64,000 nucleotides of DNA from Paenibacillus hunanensis (GCF_014645615.1 NZ_BMMB01000001.1:496001-560000), one strand, 5' to 3'. Counted from the stretch's first letter, positions 18,305 to 27,848 are shown. The notes: generated from the letters alone by a model not told the origin. Numbers and translations: made by a program.

Positions 18305-19057
18305 GTGTTTAACCTATGGTGGGGTATTTTATTCGTTCTTGTTACGTATACATTATTTGTTCTATGCTATCGTCTATTTGGAATTAAAGGGATCTATGGC
18401 TGGATTGCGATTGCAGCGATTCTGGCGAATATTCAGGTGATCAAAACGATTGAGCTTGTCGGTGTCGTGACCACGCTCGGTAATACGCTATATGTGAGTA
18501 TGTATCTGGCAAGTGATCTGCTGAATGAACGATTTGGACCACAGGTCGCTCGTCGTGCGGTATGGTTTGGCTTTCTCACATTGATTATTACGACGATTGT
18601 AATGCAGATGGCGCTGCAATTTGAGGTGGCACCTGGCGTGGATATTTCAGCAGATGCGCAGAGCGCACTGGAGCTTATTTTTGGACAGGTCTCGATTTTA
18701 CTGATTGCGAGCCTGACCGCGTATCTGGTCAGTCAGCTGCTCGATGTACGTCTGTATCGCTGGCTGCGTCGTTCATTTCCGAAGCCAGAGCAGCTATGGA
18801 TTCGCAATAATGGTAGTACAATGATCAGCTCATTTGTCGATACACTGATCTTTTGTACGATTGCATTTCTCGGCATTTATGATTGGTCGGTCTGGCTACA
18901 GATTCTGTTTACGACCTATATTTTAAAGTTCATTTTGACAGCAGCAGGCACGCCGTTCCTGTACTGGGCGCGTACCTTTAAGGCTCCGGCAGAGGATCAG
19001 CCCTTATTGCTGCGCCATGGCTCCGCGCATAGTGAAGCAGAGCGAGAATGGACTTGA
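18305..19057 (+). CDS. yhhQ: Queuosine precursor transporter (YhhQ/YpdP family)
   Basis: Integral membrane protein of 250 aa with about six segments, from the VUT/COG1738 family that imports preQ0, preQ1 or queuine for tRNA queuosine. The conserved core IELVGVVTTLGNTLYVSMYLASDLLNERFG is complete in the protein near residues 48-78. It uses a GTG start, 8 bases after AGGGGG, and this ribosome site is part of the preQ1-I riboswitch tail. No queC-E biosynthesis genes are nearby, so it acts in salvage here. A strong terminator follows. Confidence 0.9.
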   Translation: MFNLWWGILFVLVTYTLFVLCYRLFGIKGIYGWIAIAAILANIQVIKTIELVGVVTTLGNTLYVSMYLASDLLNERFGPQVARRAVWFGFLTLIITTIVMQMALQFEVAPGVDISADAQSALELIFGQVSILLIASLTAYLVSQLLDVRLYRWLRRSFPKPEQLWIRNNGSTMISSFVDTLIFCTIAFLGIYDWSVWLQILFTTYILKFILTAAGTPFLYWARTFKAPAEDQPLLLRHGSAHSEAEREWT

Positions 19058-19105
19058 TTGGCTGAGCATTTTCACCGGACGGGTAGCGCAATAGCTATTC
19101 AAAAC

Positions 19106-19155
19106 AAACCAAGCGATGGATACGCAGCATATGCGTATCCATCGCTTGGTTTTTT
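19106..19155 (+). terminator. Terminator after queuosine-precursor transporter
   Basis: AAACCAAGCGATGGATACGCA pairs almost perfectly with its complement at 19131-19152 and is followed by a T-run. Confidence 0.9.
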
Positions 19156-19331
19156 ATTTACAGCATCGAAGCACGCTTCTTGAATATAGAAGCAGGCTTA
19201 TGGACTGTAATAGATATTGTATAAAAAAGAGCAAAGAATGCTTCGGTCTTGTATACGAATCTACACTATAAAATAAAGCATAGATTGTTAGCCTTGCTAG
19301 CGTTACAAAGCATAGCTCGCTTGGCTTTAAT

Positions 19332-20420
19332 TTAGCCGATAACTGTCAGCTCTTTCGGGAACGAGGATAGCACATCTACACCCTGATCGGTAACGATCAC
19401 ATCGTCCTCAATACGAACGCCGCAATGACCCGGAACGTAAATGCCTGGCTCCACGGTGAACAGTACGCCCGATTCCAGCAGGTTCTCATTTCCGCCATGA
19501 ACCGATGGATATTCGTGCGTATCCATGCCCAGTCCATGTCCAAGACGGTGGATGAAGTATTGTCCATAGCCGGCTTCCGTAATCACATCGCGTGCCGCTT
19601 TGTCGATCGAGGCAAAGGTTACGCCCGGACGAGTCGCTTGAATGGCCGCTTCATTTGCAGCGAGCACCGTATGATACACACGAGACGTTTCCTCATCGAT
19701 ATCACCGAGTGCAAACGTACGGGTAATATCCGAAGCATACCCATTATAAAATAGACCCAGATCGAACATGACCAGCTCGCCAGCTTGCAGCTTGCGCTCA
19801 CCAGGTACGCCATGTGGTAGTGCAGTATTCGGGCCAGACAATACCATCGTATCAAAGGCTGGTTTTTCTGCACCGACCTTCTTCATCTGGTATTCCAGCT
19901 CAGCTACGAGATCCAGCTCGGTCATACCGATTTTCAGACTGGAGATACCACGGCGCAGCACTTCCTCGATCTTTTGAATCGATAGACGCATACGCTCCAC
20001 CTCTTCTGGTGATTTGCGTGAACGCATACTATTCAGCATGCTTGTAATATCATGATAGGCTTCCGCTTGCAGCACCTCAGCCAGCTGTTCAAAGCGTGCC
20101 ACCGATAAATGCTCCTTTTCCACGCCCAGCTTACCGACTTTGCTGCCGATACATTGTTGCAGGCGCACATACGGATTATCGGTATCCATATGCGTTTCAA
20201 TGCGCTGAATGATCGATACACTACGTGCCTTATCGGCATCGAGTGCAGGCAGCAAAATAAAAGGCTCATTGCCTTCTGGAATAAACAAGCCTAGAAAGCG
20301 CTCGTGCGGATCACTGGCGAAGCCGCTCAAATAGTATACATGCTTGGGATCGGTAATTAGCAGGCTGTCCAGCCCGGCTTGCTTCATCAATCCACGCAGT
20401 GTGGCGATTCTGTCGTCCAT
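19332..20420 (-). CDS. M24B Xaa-Pro aminopeptidase/dipeptidase
   Basis: Cytoplasmic metallopeptidase of 362 aa that removes or cleaves next to Pro, related to PepP/PepQ/YqhT. The N-terminal creatinase-like domain covers about residues 1-130. The pita-bread catalytic domain keeps all five metal ligands: Asp220 (MFDLG), Asp231 (ASDITRTF), His295 (HRLGHGLG), Glu324 (TVEPGIY) and Glu338 (RIEDD). It is monocistronic. Whether it prefers dipeptides or longer peptides is not decidable. Confidence 0.92.
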   Translation of the reverse strand: MDDRIATLRGLMKQAGLDSLLITDPKHVYYLSGFASDPHERFLGLFIPEGNEPFILLPALDADKARSVSIIQRIETHMDTDNPYVRLQQCIGSKVGKLGVEKEHLSVARFEQLAEVLQAEAYHDITSMLNSMRSRKSPEEVERMRLSIQKIEEVLRRGISSLKIGMTELDLVAELEYQMKKVGAEKPAFDTMVLSGPNTALPHGVPGERKLQAGELVMFDLGLFYNGYASDITRTFALGDIDEETSRVYHTVLAANEAAIQATRPGVTFASIDKAARDVITEAGYGQYFIHRLGHGLGMDTHEYPSVHGGNENLLESGVLFTVEPGIYVPGHCGVRIEDDVIVTDQGVDVLSSFPKELTVIG

Positions 20421-20720
20421 AAGTTACAGCTCCTTGTCGTTATAAAATAATCCTCATACCAAACATACCCGTATGAAGTCCTTATGCTCACTTTGTCTAT
20501 TGTAGCGGTTAATGTGGCTCAGGAAAAGTCAGTCGGTCATGAGGGATAGATCAGAGCAGCTTACCAACATGTGGAGTAGCAGGCAGCTCAAGCGACATAT
20601 CGATGGATGCAGAAGGAGATACGGCGTTCGTTCTCGAACATAGTTTACAGATACGTTTTAGGGTACAGATATGTATTTGAAGCAAAGGAAGCATGTTTGT
20701 AAAAGGAGGTAAGAAATACC
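20421..20720. other. Divergent intergenic region, no feature assigned
   Basis: About 300 bases between the M24 peptidase (minus) and the 148-aa gene (plus). I see AT-rich stretches but no convincing promoter pair, repeat or RNA. Confidence 0.35.
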
Positions 20721-21167
20721 GTGCTCAAGCTAGTACCGGAAAAAGTAGACTTTTACATATCGACCACCGATCTGATGGCAAGCTATACGGAATCAGGTGG
20801 CGTAACGATTCGATTGGATGTGCAGACGAGAGAGGATTGGCAGCAGGAGCGTTATCGTGAGCTGGAGCTGATCTTCCAGACTGTTGCCGAGCTACGTTGT
20901 ATAACAATAAATATATTTGAGCATGTAGAGCATGTGATCGAGCTAGCGGAAGGTGCAGATGATACAGATGCATTTTGGCAGCAGCATGGCTATCATCCTA
21001 ATCCGGGAATCTATGAAGTAGAGGCATCCGAGTGGCTGGCGGAAAAGCAGTCGCTATATGATCCGAGAGGACGACTTCAATTGAAGCATTATGTGATTGC
21101 AGGTTATGACAGTCATATCGAAATACTTGCTTCCAGCTATCAATATCGAATGGTAGAAGCACAATAG
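20721..21167 (+). CDS. Hypothetical cytoplasmic protein, 148 aa
   Basis: GTG 20721 follows a strong AAAGGAGGT at 20702-20710. The product is acidic, with no signal peptide or membrane segment and a mix of predicted strands and helices (GGVTIRLDV, VIELAEGADDTDAFW, HYVIAGYDSHIEILASSYQYR). I do not recognise the family. Size, acidity and neighbours recall immunity proteins of contact-toxin systems, but no toxin gene is present, so this is only a suggestion. Confidence 0.7.
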   Translation: MLKLVPEKVDFYISTTDLMASYTESGGVTIRLDVQTREDWQQERYRELELIFQTVAELRCITINIFEHVEHVIELAEGADDTDAFWQQHGYHPNPGIYEVEASEWLAEKQSLYDPRGRLQLKHYVIAGYDSHIEILASSYQYRMVEAQ

Positions 21168-21395
21168 AACAGAGCGGAGGCTGCGAGGCTATCTAGCCGT
21201 TGCCATGGCTTATCTTCATATCAATAGAAGCTTGATTATAAAAAGCCGCCCATCCCTGTACATAGGAATAAGCGGCGTGGATGAAGCAGATGATCTACCC
21301 AGCTATTATGCTGAGGCGGACAGCTAGAACCAGAAAACTAGAAGCCGTCTTTTGCAAATAAAATATTGTACACTCGATCTACAGGGCACTCATTT

Positions 21396-21917
21396 TTAAC
21401 CGTGAGCCGCCTTTAGTGCAGACTGAATTTCTTTCATTTGCTCCAGATGACGCTGTTCATGCAGTCCGATAAACTCTACCCATTCCTCCAGCGTCATCGA
21501 GCCGAAGACAGGGTGGTTCATCGTCTTCTGCTGTAGCTGCTGGGGATCACTACTCTGCACAAGCTGATTCAGATGCGAGCGTGAGCGTGACAGACGAGTA
21601 TGCAGCTCTTGCCGCGTCATATGCTTATCCGCAGGCACAAGGTCGGTGGGCGCTTCAATTCGGCGCGAGCGATCCGGTGTCAGACGGAAAGAAGGAACAT
21701 CGCTATGCTGAGACAGTGGCGGTGATGTAGGCTCATTTTGCTGTAGCACTGTGCCCATGCGTGTTGTAATGGCTGTCTCCATCAGGTAAAGATGCTCAAG
21801 CACCTGTGCCATACTCCATTGTCCGGCACGGGCATGTTCATTTAGTAATGTTTCGTCCTGTGAATCCATAAAGTCACAAATATGCTGGCGCATCGTAACA
21901 GTATGTGGATGAATCAT
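21396..21917 (-). CDS. DinB-family protein (putative metal-dependent thiol transferase fold)
   Basis: Four-helix bundle protein of 173 aa. His residues fit the DinB metal triad: EHLYLME near residue 41, and HEQRH near 154-158. The segment WSMAQVLEHLYLMETAI is the conserved first part and FGSMTLEEWVEFIGLHEQRHLEQM the last. DinB/YfiT members in Bacillota use bacillithiol or act as hydrolases; the reaction here is unknown. It lies alone between two plus-strand genes. Confidence 0.85.
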   Translation of the reverse strand: MIHPHTVTMRQHICDFMDSQDETLLNEHARAGQWSMAQVLEHLYLMETAITTRMGTVLQQNEPTSPPLSQHSDVPSFRLTPDRSRRIEAPTDLVPADKHMTRQELHTRLSRSRSHLNQLVQSSDPQQLQQKTMNHPVFGSMTLEEWVEFIGLHEQRHLEQMKEIQSALKAAHG

Positions 21918-22150
21918 AACAAAACCTCCTTAAATGGTGGTTTGCCTGCTAAAGGCGCGATACTGTGCATCGAAGCCCAAAGCGGTTATAATTGCAGAGT
22001 ACCCCGCTAAGCTTCCCTTTGAAACGAAAGCAGCTTGAACTGCTTCTATACCAGATTATACACTAATTGGGAGCAGGACAGCTATCGAAGGTGTCGCGAG
22101 GATAACGGGGAGATACATAACGTACCAGATTACGCCTCGTTCAGAATGTC

Positions 22151-23311
22151 ATGAAACAGGGTAATAAAGAGCAGCAAGCCAGATCCATCCCTGCTATCAT
22201 CGTCTGCTCCATGAAGCTCACTATAGCGATAACAGGGGAAGTGGATGAGCATTTACACTTGATGAATGGCTGGCATGTTTACGACAGCAGCATCCCGATT
22301 CGGTTTGGAAAAGGAAAGGAGCTTGATGAGAAGATGACATCTATGCAACCCGGTCAACCGGACCCAGAACAACAACGCGAAATGGAAGAGGATTACGGCT
22401 ACGCTCCCATTTATACGGTGCAATTATTATATAAAGAAAAGCCTGTTATTGATCGCGAAGCCTTATATGCCAAAATTATCGAATATACAGGGCCTGTTCG
22501 TACCTCTGAGGATTTAGCCGAGGATACGGAGGAGACACTGGCCGTATGGGAAGCGCGCAGTGAAGCGGGACATGAGGAGGATGAGGATCATTACCATTTC
22601 TTCCACCTGAATCATACACTGAACTATCAGGAAGGCCCGATGCCTGTACAAACGGTATTGATGCCAGTCAATGATACACCAACAGTCGAGATGTATGAGA
22701 CGGCGCTCCAACAATCGTGGCACTGGGCAGAAGCAGCAGGAACGATCGAAGCGTGCCAGTATGAATTGATGCTGACCGATATGATGGCACGAGGCATGCC
22801 GCCACAGCGCAGATTGCCGCTCTTCAACAATGTATTGCGAGCGATTTTGGAGGTAGCTCCATGTGAAGCCGTATATTACAAAGCAAGTGATAAGCTGGTT
22901 TCCTCAGCAGAGCTATTACAGGCGCTTCAGCAGGATCAGCAGCTCTATGGTGCCCTGAATATTCGTCTGTATCAGATTCCAGGTGATAGTGAGCGGAAGG
23001 AAATGGTGATGGATAGCTGTGGACTGGCAGCGCTTGGCGTACCGGATGTACAGTGCCATTTCTATGATATGGAGCCGGGTGAGGTTGCTCAATTTCTGAT
23101 GAATGTCGCCGATTATGTGTATCATCAGGGCGATATTATTGCAGATGGCGAAACGATCGGTCTGCATGAGAATCAGCGCTGGCGTGTGGAGCATCAATAT
23201 GCGCTGGTTATGCCGCGCCGCGTTGTGCTTGATCTTGATCCAGGCGAAACCTACTATGCTGGTCATCAGCAATCCCATCCATCCAGTGCTGGACAGGATC
23301 AGGTCGAGTAA
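22151..23311 (+). CDS. DUF4026/DUF4261-type protein
   Basis: Acidic cytoplasmic protein of about 386 aa. The C-terminal third carries the DUF4261-like pattern CEAVYYKASDKLVSS, then MDSCGLAALGVPDVQCHF and a short helix pair ending in DGETIGL. The N-terminal half resembles DUF4026. The start is uncertain: ATG 22151 has no good ribosome site, and ATG 22211 is an alternative that begins MKLTIAITGEVDEH. The stop overlaps the next start by one base, making a tight three-gene operon (22151-24204). Proteins with this domain turn up beside immunity proteins; the biochemical role is unknown. Confidence 0.75.
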   Translation: MKQGNKEQQARSIPAIIVCSMKLTIAITGEVDEHLHLMNGWHVYDSSIPIRFGKGKELDEKMTSMQPGQPDPEQQREMEEDYGYAPIYTVQLLYKEKPVIDREALYAKIIEYTGPVRTSEDLAEDTEETLAVWEARSEAGHEEDEDHYHFFHLNHTLNYQEGPMPVQTVLMPVNDTPTVEMYETALQQSWHWAEAAGTIEACQYELMLTDMMARGMPPQRRLPLFNNVLRAILEVAPCEAVYYKASDKLVSSAELLQALQQDQQLYGALNIRLYQIPGDSERKEMVMDSCGLAALGVPDVQCHFYDMEPGEVAQFLMNVADYVYHQGDIIADGETIGLHENQRWRVEHQYALVMPRRVVLDLDPGETYYAGHQQSHPSSAGQDQVE

Positions 23312-23811
23312 TGGAATATTATAAGCTGCGCTTTGAGGAAAGTCAGGAAAACTATTATTTTGAAGTCGATGATGAGCGCACCGTATTGCGTCAGGTCATA
23401 GAAGATGAAGGACACTGGATTGTCTCCTGCCGTCCAGATGAGGAGCTGCATTTTTGCCTGTTTGATCAGGTATTTGATCAAAGTATGGACGATGCAGAAG
23501 GACGAGATATTACACCAGAACAGTTTGAGGAAGCATGGACGATAGCGACACGTCCGTATCGTAAAGCATGGGAGCACACCAAGCAGCGCTTTACGATCGG
23601 AGCTCAGGTGGCTGGCATCGTAGAGGTATTTTATCCGCAAGGAACGATCCTCAGTCTACCCAGTGATGCGTACGGCATTTTGGACGACCGCGAATGTAAT
23701 GGATCACCTGTAGCGGAAGCACGCGCACCCGGCTATATGCTCAAGGCGTATGTGATCGGCTGGGATGAGGTCAATATGTGGCTCAAGCTGTCATGCAGCC
23801 AGCCAAGCTAA
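23311..23811 (+). CDS. Hypothetical protein, 166 aa (DUF4026 operon, second gene)
   Basis: ATG 23311 uses the last base of the upstream TAA stop, so translation is coupled. The product is acidic and soluble. It starts with a strand-rich domain (YYKLRFEESQENYYFEVDDERTV). The C-terminal part, AQVAGIVEVFYPQGTILSLP, could be a small beta-barrel. I do not recognise the family. Context suggests it works with the DUF4026-type protein. Confidence 0.75.
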   Translation: MEYYKLRFEESQENYYFEVDDERTVLRQVIEDEGHWIVSCRPDEELHFCLFDQVFDQSMDDAEGRDITPEQFEEAWTIATRPYRKAWEHTKQRFTIGAQVAGIVEVFYPQGTILSLPSDAYGILDDRECNGSPVAEARAPGYMLKAYVIGWDEVNMWLKLSCSQPS

Positions 23812-23832
23812 ATGAGTAAAGGAGAAGCAGAC

Positions 23833-24204
23833 ATGCTAGATGCAGTGATCAATTCTTTACAACAAAAGCTACAACAGCAACAGCTATTATCTGCAATGAC
23901 CTGGGAAGAACTCGATGAAGCTGCCTATCTCGACTACCGCGATGGAGCTGATTTTGATACGGATTGGATTAATGCTTATCAAAAGCTGCGCCGAGAAGGC
24001 TTAACCCCAGCCGAGCAAGATCAGCTACAGGAATGGAGCCGCCTTGCCTTCGATGAAACGATCAAAGCCTCGGGAAGTGGCGATCTAGCCGCCTATGTCA
24101 GCGACGACATCGACCTCATCTTCAGCGCCCATCTGCTGGGCTTGAATGATGACTTTGTCAACTGGCTAGCGAGCTGTTACAATGAAGGCCGTTTGCCAGC
24201 TTGA
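23833..24204 (+). CDS. Hypothetical protein, 123 aa (DUF4026 operon, third gene)
   Basis: The frame is open from an ATG at 23812, directly after the previous stop. AAAGGAG at 23819-23825 instead points to ATG 23833, about 8 bases downstream, so I use that. The product is acidic and mostly helical, with a Gln-rich N-terminal helix (LQQKLQQQQLL). Family not recognised. The operon ends here without a clear terminator; the palindromic repeat copy C follows about 300 bases on. Confidence 0.72.
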   Translation: MLDAVINSLQQKLQQQQLLSAMTWEELDEAAYLDYRDGADFDTDWINAYQKLRREGLTPAEQDQLQEWSRLAFDETIKASGSGDLAAYVSDDIDLIFSAHLLGLNDDFVNWLASCYNEGRLPA

Positions 24205-24509
24205 CGAAGCTGGCGACAACTAACAAGCTTACATTATAAAGCTATTTATCGTGAGTATGCTTCATATAATTAGCATGATTACAATGATGTAAGTAGGCGG
24301 CTTTCTATAAAGCTAAGATGCCAAAATACTAATTAATATTAACGTTCTATATGTGATTAAAGCATTTTTAAATTCACGTTGATACAAAGTTTAACGTATT
24401 AAGTGAACGCAGAGGATGCTTCTACAATTTTATTTTGAAGTATATACTTCAATCCATCCTGGATTATAAAGATGTTATTGCTCTTGAGCAAAACGATATG
24501 TTGCGATAA

Positions 24510-24640
24510 GCACAGAGCGAGGGCAAGGAAATAAGGGAAAAGGACGATTTTGGAGCCCGGGAATCTACCTTCACTCCTAATTCGTAGATTCCTGGGCTCC
24601 ACCTAAGGACGTTCCCTTATTCCTTGCCAGAGCGGTGTGC
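24510..24640 (+). repeat. Palindromic repeat family, copy C
   Basis: Same orientation as copy A. Here the outer stem reads GGCAAGG / CCTTGCC where the other copies have GGGAAGG / CCTTCCC, so both arms changed together. The inner stem reads GAGCCCGGGAATCTAC with GTAGATTCCTGGGCTC. The flanking GCACAGAGCG and GCGGTGTGC also pair. It lies between convergent genes. Confidence 0.9.
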
Positions 24641-24723
24641 CCATCACAAACTCGCCTGTTGCTTAAACCCACAAACATCTTTTTTAACTCCAAACAGAAC
24701 AATTCAAATACGCCGTGCACCCA

Positions 24724-25146
24724 TTATCGGGCAGCACGGCGTATCATTTGATTAAACACTTCCGATAGCACCAAACCCAGTGCAATCGAACCCGACAGCA
24801 TCGCTGCCTGAGCCGCAAGCGCAGTAGCGGCGGCATAATCGTTTTCTACAAAATTACGCATCGAATTGTAAGCCAGTCCACCCGGTACGAGCGGAATTAC
24901 ACCCGCAACGCTGAAAATAATAATGGGCGTTTTGTAGATGCGTGCAAAAATCTGGCTAATCCCGCCTACGATAAACGTAGCGATCAATGTAGCCGCAATT
25001 GGATCAATATGGGTATATAGCAGCACATACACCATCCAGCCAAGCATTCCGGCGATGCCACATTGCAGCAAGGAGCGGCGTGGTGCATTGAAAATAATAC
25101 CGAAGCCGACAGAGGCGATAAAGCTGGTAATAAGCTGAGCCAGCAT
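24724..25146 (-). CDS. Threonine/serine exporter family, small subunit (ThrE2/YjjB-like)
   Basis: Membrane protein of 140 aa with four or five segments. The motif IIIFSVAGVIPLVPGGLAYNSMRNF is typical of the ThrE_2 domain. In other bacteria the ThrE and ThrE2 halves are either fused or encoded as a YjjP/YjjB pair that exports Thr/Ser or dicarboxylates. It lies 38 bases after its partner on the same strand. Substrate is not certain. Confidence 0.88.
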   Translation of the reverse strand: MLAQLITSFIASVGFGIIFNAPRRSLLQCGIAGMLGWMVYVLLYTHIDPIAATLIATFIVGGISQIFARIYKTPIIIFSVAGVIPLVPGGLAYNSMRNFVENDYAAATALAAQAAMLSGSIALGLVLSEVFNQMIRRAAR

Positions 25147-25184
25147 AACAGAATTAACCTGCCTTTCTGTCCAGACAAGCTGGA

Positions 25185-25976
25185 TTACATAAATGTTAAA
25201 ATAATAGCGACTCCCGCGCCAATCGCAAAGGCGGTTAATAGGGCATCTGCGCCCTTGGAAATGCCGGACACCAGATGACCTGCCATCAGATCACGAATCG
25301 CATTCGTAATGAGCAGCCCCGGAACAAGCGGCATAACCGAGCCGATAATAATTTTGTCCAGCTCACGCCCGATATGGAACTCGGTAAAAATCGAGGCAAG
25401 CAAGCCGATACAAAAGGCAGCCGACAGCTCGGCGAAAAATTTGACCTGCACCCATTTATGCAAATACAGCATTGTCGTATATCCGAAAAATCCAGCTATC
25501 ACCGAAGGCAGAAAATCATACCAGCTTCCTTGAAACATAATCGTAAAACAGCCACTCGCCAGCGCGGCGGCAATCATTTTCATCCACGGGGTGTATTCCT
25601 GTGGGCCTGCTTCAATGACTTTGAGCAGAGTGTAGGCTTCCGTAGCGGTCAATTCACCACTGCTGATTCGCCGTGAAATATCGTTAACCTGCGCAATTTT
25701 GTGCAGATCGGTTGTGCGCTCATCGATTCGTACGAGCCGTGCGCTCTCTGCACCGGTTGTCGAGAACATGATTGCGGTTGGGGTGACATAGCTATGCGCT
25801 CCAGGCATCCCCGAAGCGACGGCAATACGGGTCATCGTATCCTCGACACGATACGTTTCCGCCCCACTTTGCAGCATAATCTGCCCCGCCAGCATACACG
25901 TATCCATAATCTCGTTAATCGCCCGGCTGAACGTTGACGGTTGCTCCAAGCTTCTTCTCCATCCTCTCTTGAACAT
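25185..25976 (-). CDS. Threonine/serine exporter family, large subunit (ThrE/YjjP-like)
   Basis: Membrane protein of 263 aa. A cytoplasmic N-terminal domain carries CMLAGQIMLQSGAETYRVEDTM and TPTAIMFS, as in the ThrE domain. About five membrane segments follow, with GSVMPLVPGLLITNAIRDLMAGH near the C-terminus. It is first in the two-gene operon with the small subunit. The most upstream ATG (25976) is used; its ribosome site is weak. Confidence 0.88.
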   Translation of the reverse strand: MFKRGWRRSLEQPSTFSRAINEIMDTCMLAGQIMLQSGAETYRVEDTMTRIAVASGMPGAHSYVTPTAIMFSTTGAESARLVRIDERTTDLHKIAQVNDISRRISSGELTATEAYTLLKVIEAGPQEYTPWMKMIAAALASGCFTIMFQGSWYDFLPSVIAGFFGYTTMLYLHKWVQVKFFAELSAAFCIGLLASIFTEFHIGRELDKIIIGSVMPLVPGLLITNAIRDLMAGHLVSGISKGADALLTAFAIGAGVAIILTFM

Positions 25977-26439
25977 TCATCTCTCACATTATGCGTGATC
26001 TATGAAAATCATTCAATCCTAAAATCAACTTTTGCAAAAAACATCCTTTTGCAGAAACTCTAGCAAACAAGACAATATTGCACATCAATGCAGGTATACC
26101 TACGGAATCTGTTGCCCAATCCCAACGCTTTCTCACATTATATAGACAAAACCCAAAGCCAAAGTCCTATTTTTGGAAATTTGCAATAAAAAATCTTTCT
26201 TCTTGCGTATGAAAGCGTATAATGTTATTTAATCTACTATCCAGCGGCTGGTATGATCAGCGTCAACCTCTATACGTTCGACCTCACCACACGCAATAGT
26301 GGGATCGGTAGGATCTCTGTGAGCGCTGTGGTTGCTGGCAGCGATGCTCCAGTATAAGCACAGTTCGCTTCATATAAGACCTCCGAATTACCGCTCTGTC
26401 GGCATGGCTATAATTTTACTGCTAAGGGAGGAAAGAAGG
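25977..26439. other. Divergent intergenic region
   Basis: About 460 bases between the exporter pair (minus) and the DUF4241 gene (plus). There is a TATAAT at 26218-26223 without a good -35. The in-frame reading upstream of 26440 has no start signal. No repeat or RNA was recognised. Confidence 0.35.
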
Positions 26440-27147
26440 ATGGACAAGGTATTACATCACAGTAAGGTACTGGAGGATGTGTTCAAGGAAGGATTTCACC
26501 TGGAACAGGTCAAATTCTGGAGAGGACAACGACGAAATCTTGCTTTTTATACCGAGTCTATCGGAGAACTGCGCGTGACCACCGGCAAAATTGTTGCAGA
26601 TGATCCGTACAGCCTGATTGAATCGACCCCTTTTGTGCAGGAGTTCCCTACAGGCTCTTTTCGAGTAGAGCTATCGATCGCAAGGATTACTGATCCTCAA
26701 GCCGATCGCGGACTGGCGGCAGATGAACGCGTAGCGTTTGCACGGATTATATTTAGCGATGCACCGGTAGTAAGCTGGGAAGGTGCAGAGCGCGAGTTCA
26801 GTCCTGAAGCAGACCCGAACAATCTGTACGAGCAAGCACGCTGGGGATTTGCCGTAGATTCTGGCACAGGCAGCTATCTGGATGCCAGAGGCTATCGCTG
26901 GCTTGCAGAGCAGCAGGAACTCGACAATCCTGAGCTGGCACAAGAGCTGATGGACGCCTGGGAAACGGCGGCAATGGACAATTTTCGTGCCAACCGCAGC
27001 TGGCTTATGACCGAGCTGGAAACCGGCGATAATATGGCAATATTCTCAAGTGGCTTCGGCAACGGCGTGTATCATAGCTACATTGGCTATGCAGCAGATG
27101 GAAGCTGTGCACAGCTGGTTACCGATTTTAATGTGTATCCTGATTAA
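26440..27147 (+). CDS. DUF4241 domain protein
   Basis: Soluble protein of 235 aa. ATG 26440 follows AAGGGAGGA. The C-terminal signature IFSSGFGNGVYHSYIGYAAD and the final LVTDFNVY match the DUF4241 pattern, and GSFRVELSIARI matches its middle strand. DUF4241 proteins often lie near immunity-type genes, but no catalytic role is known. It is monocistronic. Confidence 0.8.
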   Translation: MDKVLHHSKVLEDVFKEGFHLEQVKFWRGQRRNLAFYTESIGELRVTTGKIVADDPYSLIESTPFVQEFPTGSFRVELSIARITDPQADRGLAADERVAFARIIFSDAPVVSWEGAEREFSPEADPNNLYEQARWGFAVDSGTGSYLDARGYRWLAEQQELDNPELAQELMDAWETAAMDNFRANRSWLMTELETGDNMAIFSSGFGNGVYHSYIGYAADGSCAQLVTDFNVYPD

Positions 27148-27410
27148 TAGGAGTAGCAGATATTAAGCTATTATGGTCAATATAAAGAGTACATCATAAA
27201 GGTGTGGCATGTTCTGTGCTACGAGGGGAACAGCTGGATGAGTAGATTCATCCGGCTGTTGCCGTGTAATAATACATAAAGCAAGCCTTGTACCTGTGTA
27301 GGAGTAGGTTGGCATGGGGAATAGAAGGTAAGGTAGTCAGATCATGAAGCTCAAGCAGAACAGTACAGGCTGGGCGACAACGTAATATCCAAATGAGGGG
27401 AGAGAGCAAG

Positions 27411-27848
27411 ATGAGCAATCTGGATCGAGCGATTATTCTGGCAACACGCGCCCACTCCGGTCAGGTCGATCGGGCAGGGCAACCGTACATTTTACATCCA
27501 TTACGAGTGATGCTGAAAATGAGCAATGAGGAAGCGCGCATCGTAGCTGTGTTGCATGATGTACTGGAGGATACCGAGGTAACGGCACATGATCTGGCAG
27601 CAGAAGGTTTTTCAGAGGAGATCATCGAGGCGGTGCAGGCGATGAGCCGACGTGACGATGAGGATTATGAAGCCTTTATCCAGCGTGCCAAGCAGAACTC
27701 GATTGCACGCACGGTGAAAATGGCAGATATCGAGGATAATATGGACCCATCCCGCAACCTGGAGCCATCGGTGAAGGATATGGAGCGTTTAAGCAAATAT
27801 GGACGCGCATTGGATGAGCTAATGACAGAGGCGCAGGAATCGAATTAA
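27411..27848 (+). CDS. Small HD-domain hydrolase, RelA/SpoT HD (MESH1-like) type
   Basis: Stand-alone HD domain of 145 aa. AHSGQVDRAGQPYILHPLRV is the RelA/SpoT hydrolase entry motif, with His in HPLRV. AVLHDVLEDTEV holds the HD pair and the ED acid, and KMADIEDNM holds the last metal Asp. This is the pattern of single-domain (p)ppGpp hydrolases, so removal of alarmones is a fair guess; no synthetase domain is attached. ATG 27411 follows GAGGGGAGAG; an in-frame ATG at 27393 overlaps that site. Confidence 0.82.
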   Translation: MSNLDRAIILATRAHSGQVDRAGQPYILHPLRVMLKMSNEEARIVAVLHDVLEDTEVTAHDLAAEGFSEEIIEAVQAMSRRDDEDYEAFIQRAKQNSIARTVKMADIEDNMDPSRNLEPSVKDMERLSKYGRALDELMTEAQESN

